Below are positions 36,564 to 38,225 of a stretch of DNA of 38,225 nt, one piece after another. Each line of letters opens with the position of its first letter. Position 1 is the first letter of the stretch. The notes under the pieces are model-generated. The model saw only the letters and a program-made list of their open reading frames with translations, was not told the origin of the DNA and did not search any database. This DNA is from Planctomycetota bacterium. Lineage in GTDB: Bacteria > Planctomycetota > Phycisphaerae > WQYP01. Location: positions 1-38,225 of the forward strand of contig JAJYDW010000037.1 of the NCBI GenBank assembly GCA_021790385.1. Direction: 5' to 3'. The translations under genes were made by a program, and so were the position numbers.

Positions 36564-36592
36564 TGGCGCAATTCATGTATCCCATGGCGCAA
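36564..36592. promoter_or_regulatory. Putative XylR/AraC-type operator: two TGGCGCAA half-sites 21 bp apart
   Basis: TGGCGCAA occurs at 36564-36571 and again at 36585-36592, identical over eight bases with a 21-bp repeat period. Direct repeats at two-turn spacing are the usual binding mode of AraC-type domains. The sites sit between the regulator gene and the glycoside hydrolase gene, eight to nine bases upstream of the latter's candidate -35 box. Confidence 0.5.
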
Positions 36593-36660
36593 CGATGACG
36601 GCGTGGCCGACCTTGGCACTGCAGCGATGACAACAGGTATTTCCGCTGCCACCGGCGTTC

Positions 36661-37881
36661 CTATTCAGAAAGCTGTACTCCCTCTCGCCAATCGCGCGGT
36701 GTTACCCCAACCTGTTGATGAAAAATCTTGCTGAAATGGTTCCGGCTGGCAAAACCGCTTAAGTCGGAAATGCGCTCCATTTTCATGGAAGTTTCGCGCA
36801 ATAACTGCTTGGCGCGTTCCACGTGTGCACGCCAGATTTCCTGCTGGGGTGAGCGACCAAAATTGCGTTTGAAGCCCATTTCCAGTTTGCGCCGCGAGAT
36901 GACCGTGTGGTCCAGAATTTCTTCAACGGTTATTGGCCGAACGGCGTTTTCCTGGATGTACCGGGCAGCAGCGGCAATGTCGGGGTCATCCACCACCAGA
37001 AAATCAGAGGAATGTCGAACCACCAGCGGCAGGGGCGGCACCTGGACCAAGGTGTCGGGAACTTTGCGGCCATGGAGGAGATTGTCCAGCAGTTCCGCCG
37101 CCCGAAAGCCTTGTCGTCGCAAGTCCAGAGGAATGCTGCTGAGTTTTGGATTGATGATACGGCAGAGAGCTTCGCGGTTATCCACGCCGACCATGGCGAT
37201 ATCCTCCGGAACATGAAGGCCAACCCGCTGGGCGGCATAGACCATGTGCCTGGCCCACAAATCCGAACAGGCCATAATGCCTGTGGGACGGGGCAGCGTC
37301 AATAGCCATTTTCCCAGCGAGTCGGTCTCCCATTCCCGAAACATTTGGCCCCACTTAAAGTCCTTTCGCAGGTGGACCGAACATGTATGCCCCTTCTCCT
37401 GGAGCGCGGCGACAAAGCCGTCGCGCCGGATTCGCGCATACGGCATATCGCCGCCATAGTAGCCGAAGTTGCGAAAGCCCTTATCCAGCAGATGTTCCGC
37501 GGCCAGCTTGCCTACGGCGATATCCTCCGGAACAACTTCAATCAACCCGGAATTCATGGGTTCAGACAAAATGGCTACCGTGGGGACACGAACCGCATGG
37601 ATGAACTTGAGTTGGCGGTTCCATGCTCGGCTACGCGTCGTGCCGGCAGTTAAGATTCCATCCAGCCGTAGTTTGCGAGCCGTCCCGACATCAGCCCAGA
37701 TGTCGCTTTGTCCATAGAGGTAGACGGTCCAGGGAGTCTGCGAATTAACATAATCTACAATGCCATGAAATATCTGATTCTGTCGGCAATCCTCATCGGA
37801 GAGGTAAATAGCAACGTGCGGCAGCCGGTGTGGCCGATGTTTACGCCGTGAACGGTGCAAGGGTCTCCTGGTGGTGTTCAT
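36661..37881 (-). CDS. XylR-type transcriptional regulator (LacI-like sensor fused to AraC HTH)
   Basis: A 406-residue regulator. After a basic N-terminus, PHVAIYLSDEDCRQNQIFHGIVDYV opens a LacI/ribose-binding-type sensor domain (about 22-290). Its landmarks are VVPEDIAVGKLAAEHLLDKGFRNFGYYG, GIMACSDLWARHMVYAAQRVGLHVPEDIAMVGVDN and LSSIPLDLRRQG. The C-terminal AraC domain (about 300-400) has VEEILDHTVISRRKLEMGFKRNFGRSP and ISDLSGFASRNHFSKIFHQQVGVTPRDWR. This architecture is that of XylR-family sugar-responsive activators. The ATG at 37881 has GAGAG just upstream; 12 further in-frame codons precede it. The neighbouring secreted glycoside hydrolase and the two TGGCGCAA half-sites make it the likely regulator of that gene. 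Confidence 0.9.
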   Translation of the reverse strand: MNTTRRPLHRSRRKHRPHRLPHVAIYLSDEDCRQNQIFHGIVDYVNSQTPWTVYLYGQSDIWADVGTARKLRLDGILTAGTTRSRAWNRQLKFIHAVRVPTVAILSEPMNSGLIEVVPEDIAVGKLAAEHLLDKGFRNFGYYGGDMPYARIRRDGFVAALQEKGHTCSVHLRKDFKWGQMFREWETDSLGKWLLTLPRPTGIMACSDLWARHMVYAAQRVGLHVPEDIAMVGVDNREALCRIINPKLSSIPLDLRRQGFRAAELLDNLLHGRKVPDTLVQVPPLPLVVRHSSDFLVVDDPDIAAAARYIQENAVRPITVEEILDHTVISRRKLEMGFKRNFGRSPQQEIWRAHVERAKQLLRETSMKMERISDLSGFASRNHFSKIFHQQVGVTPRDWREGVQLSE

Positions 37882-37918
37882 ACTCTCATCGTAACGATCA
37901 CTATGGGCTGCTGTCAAA

Positions 37919-38140
37919 AGTGAAGGGATGCGGGCTGCGACCTTGGAGTCGGGAGACGGGGCGCGGGCTGCGGCCCGCAGACGAGAGGTACGTATTCACC
38001 GCAGAGGCGCGGAGGGCGCGGAGAACCACGAAATGTAAATTGAACCACAAAGTGTTTTTACCACAAGGGGCATCCCGATGGTTTTTCCCTAACGCATTGG
38101 GGTTTCGGCATCCATGGCTCAATCCCGATAGCTTTGTCCA
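37919..38140. repeat. Intergenic repeat element (palindrome plus 'accgcagaggcgcggag' type unit)
   Basis: No gene is supported from 37882 to 38225. The stretch instead has layered repeats. GCGGGCTGCG occurs at 37930-37939 and 37963-37972. The second copy forms a perfect 6-bp hairpin, GCGGGC-TGCG-GCCCGC, at 37963-37978. GGCGCGGAG is repeated in tandem at 38006-38014 and 38015-38023, and three ACCAC(A/G)A units follow to about 38065. From memory, the 'accgcagaggcgcggagg' type is a family of dispersed intergenic repeats seen in planctomycete and related genomes. It has a spurious long open frame on the minus strand. Only one copy is in this window. Confidence 0.5.
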
Positions 38141-38225
38141 TGCCGCGCAGGCTTGTTCCGGTGCGGCCGGAAGCGGGGCAGCAACGGCAATAAGCCGATG
38201 AGGAGCAACAGTGTGGGTGGTTCCG

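Noticed and set aside
37901..38122. 73-codon minus-strand frame upstream of the XylR-type gene
   Set aside because: It is translated from the repeat element; such frames are common artefacts of this repeat type.
1..38225. CRISPR arrays, tRNA or rRNA genes, insertion sequences, phage genes
   Set aside because: Looked for by eye on both strands and none was recognised; short or divergent examples could be missed without a covariance-model search.

Overview
The window reads as a chromosomal segment of a Gram-negative, moderately GC-rich bacterium. The best guess is Planctomycetota, perhaps class Phycisphaerae. This is inferred from a giant membrane-anchored PQQ-propeller/helical-repeat protein, a LacI-AraC hybrid (XylR-type) regulator beside a secreted glycoside hydrolase, and an intergenic repeat of a type I associate with such genomes. 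No rRNA, tRNA, CRISPR array, insertion sequence or phage gene was seen. The genes are mostly core metabolism, with two small accessory carbohydrate-type modules.

Layout. (1) 2-1995, plus strand: 3' part of a GT4 glycosyltransferase, then the classical pair ribH-nusB. (2) 2003-11385, minus strand: a tight five-gene run of AraC regulator, mtnP, giant PQQ-like protein, 8-segment membrane protein and a histidine kinase with a CxxCH motif in its sensor region. (3) 11527-13190: a PhyH-type dioxygenase divergent from the AraC gene, and a CpsB-type PHP phosphatase convergent with it. (4) 13234-17523: typA divergent from uvrB; uvrB is interrupted by a one-base frameshift. (5) 17557-22057: mscS-type channel, argC, a GT2-methyltransferase fusion and a cyclophilin. 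(6) 22291-25764: full-length pyruvate carboxylase. (7) 25870-32485, plus strand: a possible 23-residue Cys-rich ORF, then nuoD-nuoE-nuoF-nuoG and an RsmB-type rRNA methyltransferase. (8) 32488-33453, minus strand: a PqiA-domain protein and a YggU/DUF167 protein. (9) 33587-37881, minus strand: secreted GH5-like glycoside hydrolase preceded by its likely XylR-type regulator. (10) 37882-38225: no gene, but an intergenic repeat element.

How the parts may work together. Both AraC-domain regulators sit next to a likely target, and each intergenic region carries two near-identical half-sites exactly 21 bp apart, the phasing known for AraC-type operators. nuoDEFG supplies the peripheral (NADH/Fe-S/quinone-docking) arm of complex I, while the membrane-arm genes must lie elsewhere. 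The most system-like unexplained unit is the giant propeller protein, the 8-segment membrane protein and the histidine kinase, the last two joined by a 4-base stop/start overlap.

Gene starts were moved from the longest open frame to an internal start where a Shine-Dalgarno (SD) sequence or family length favoured it; this is stated in each entry. Residue numbers are counted by eye from the chosen starts and may be off by one or two.
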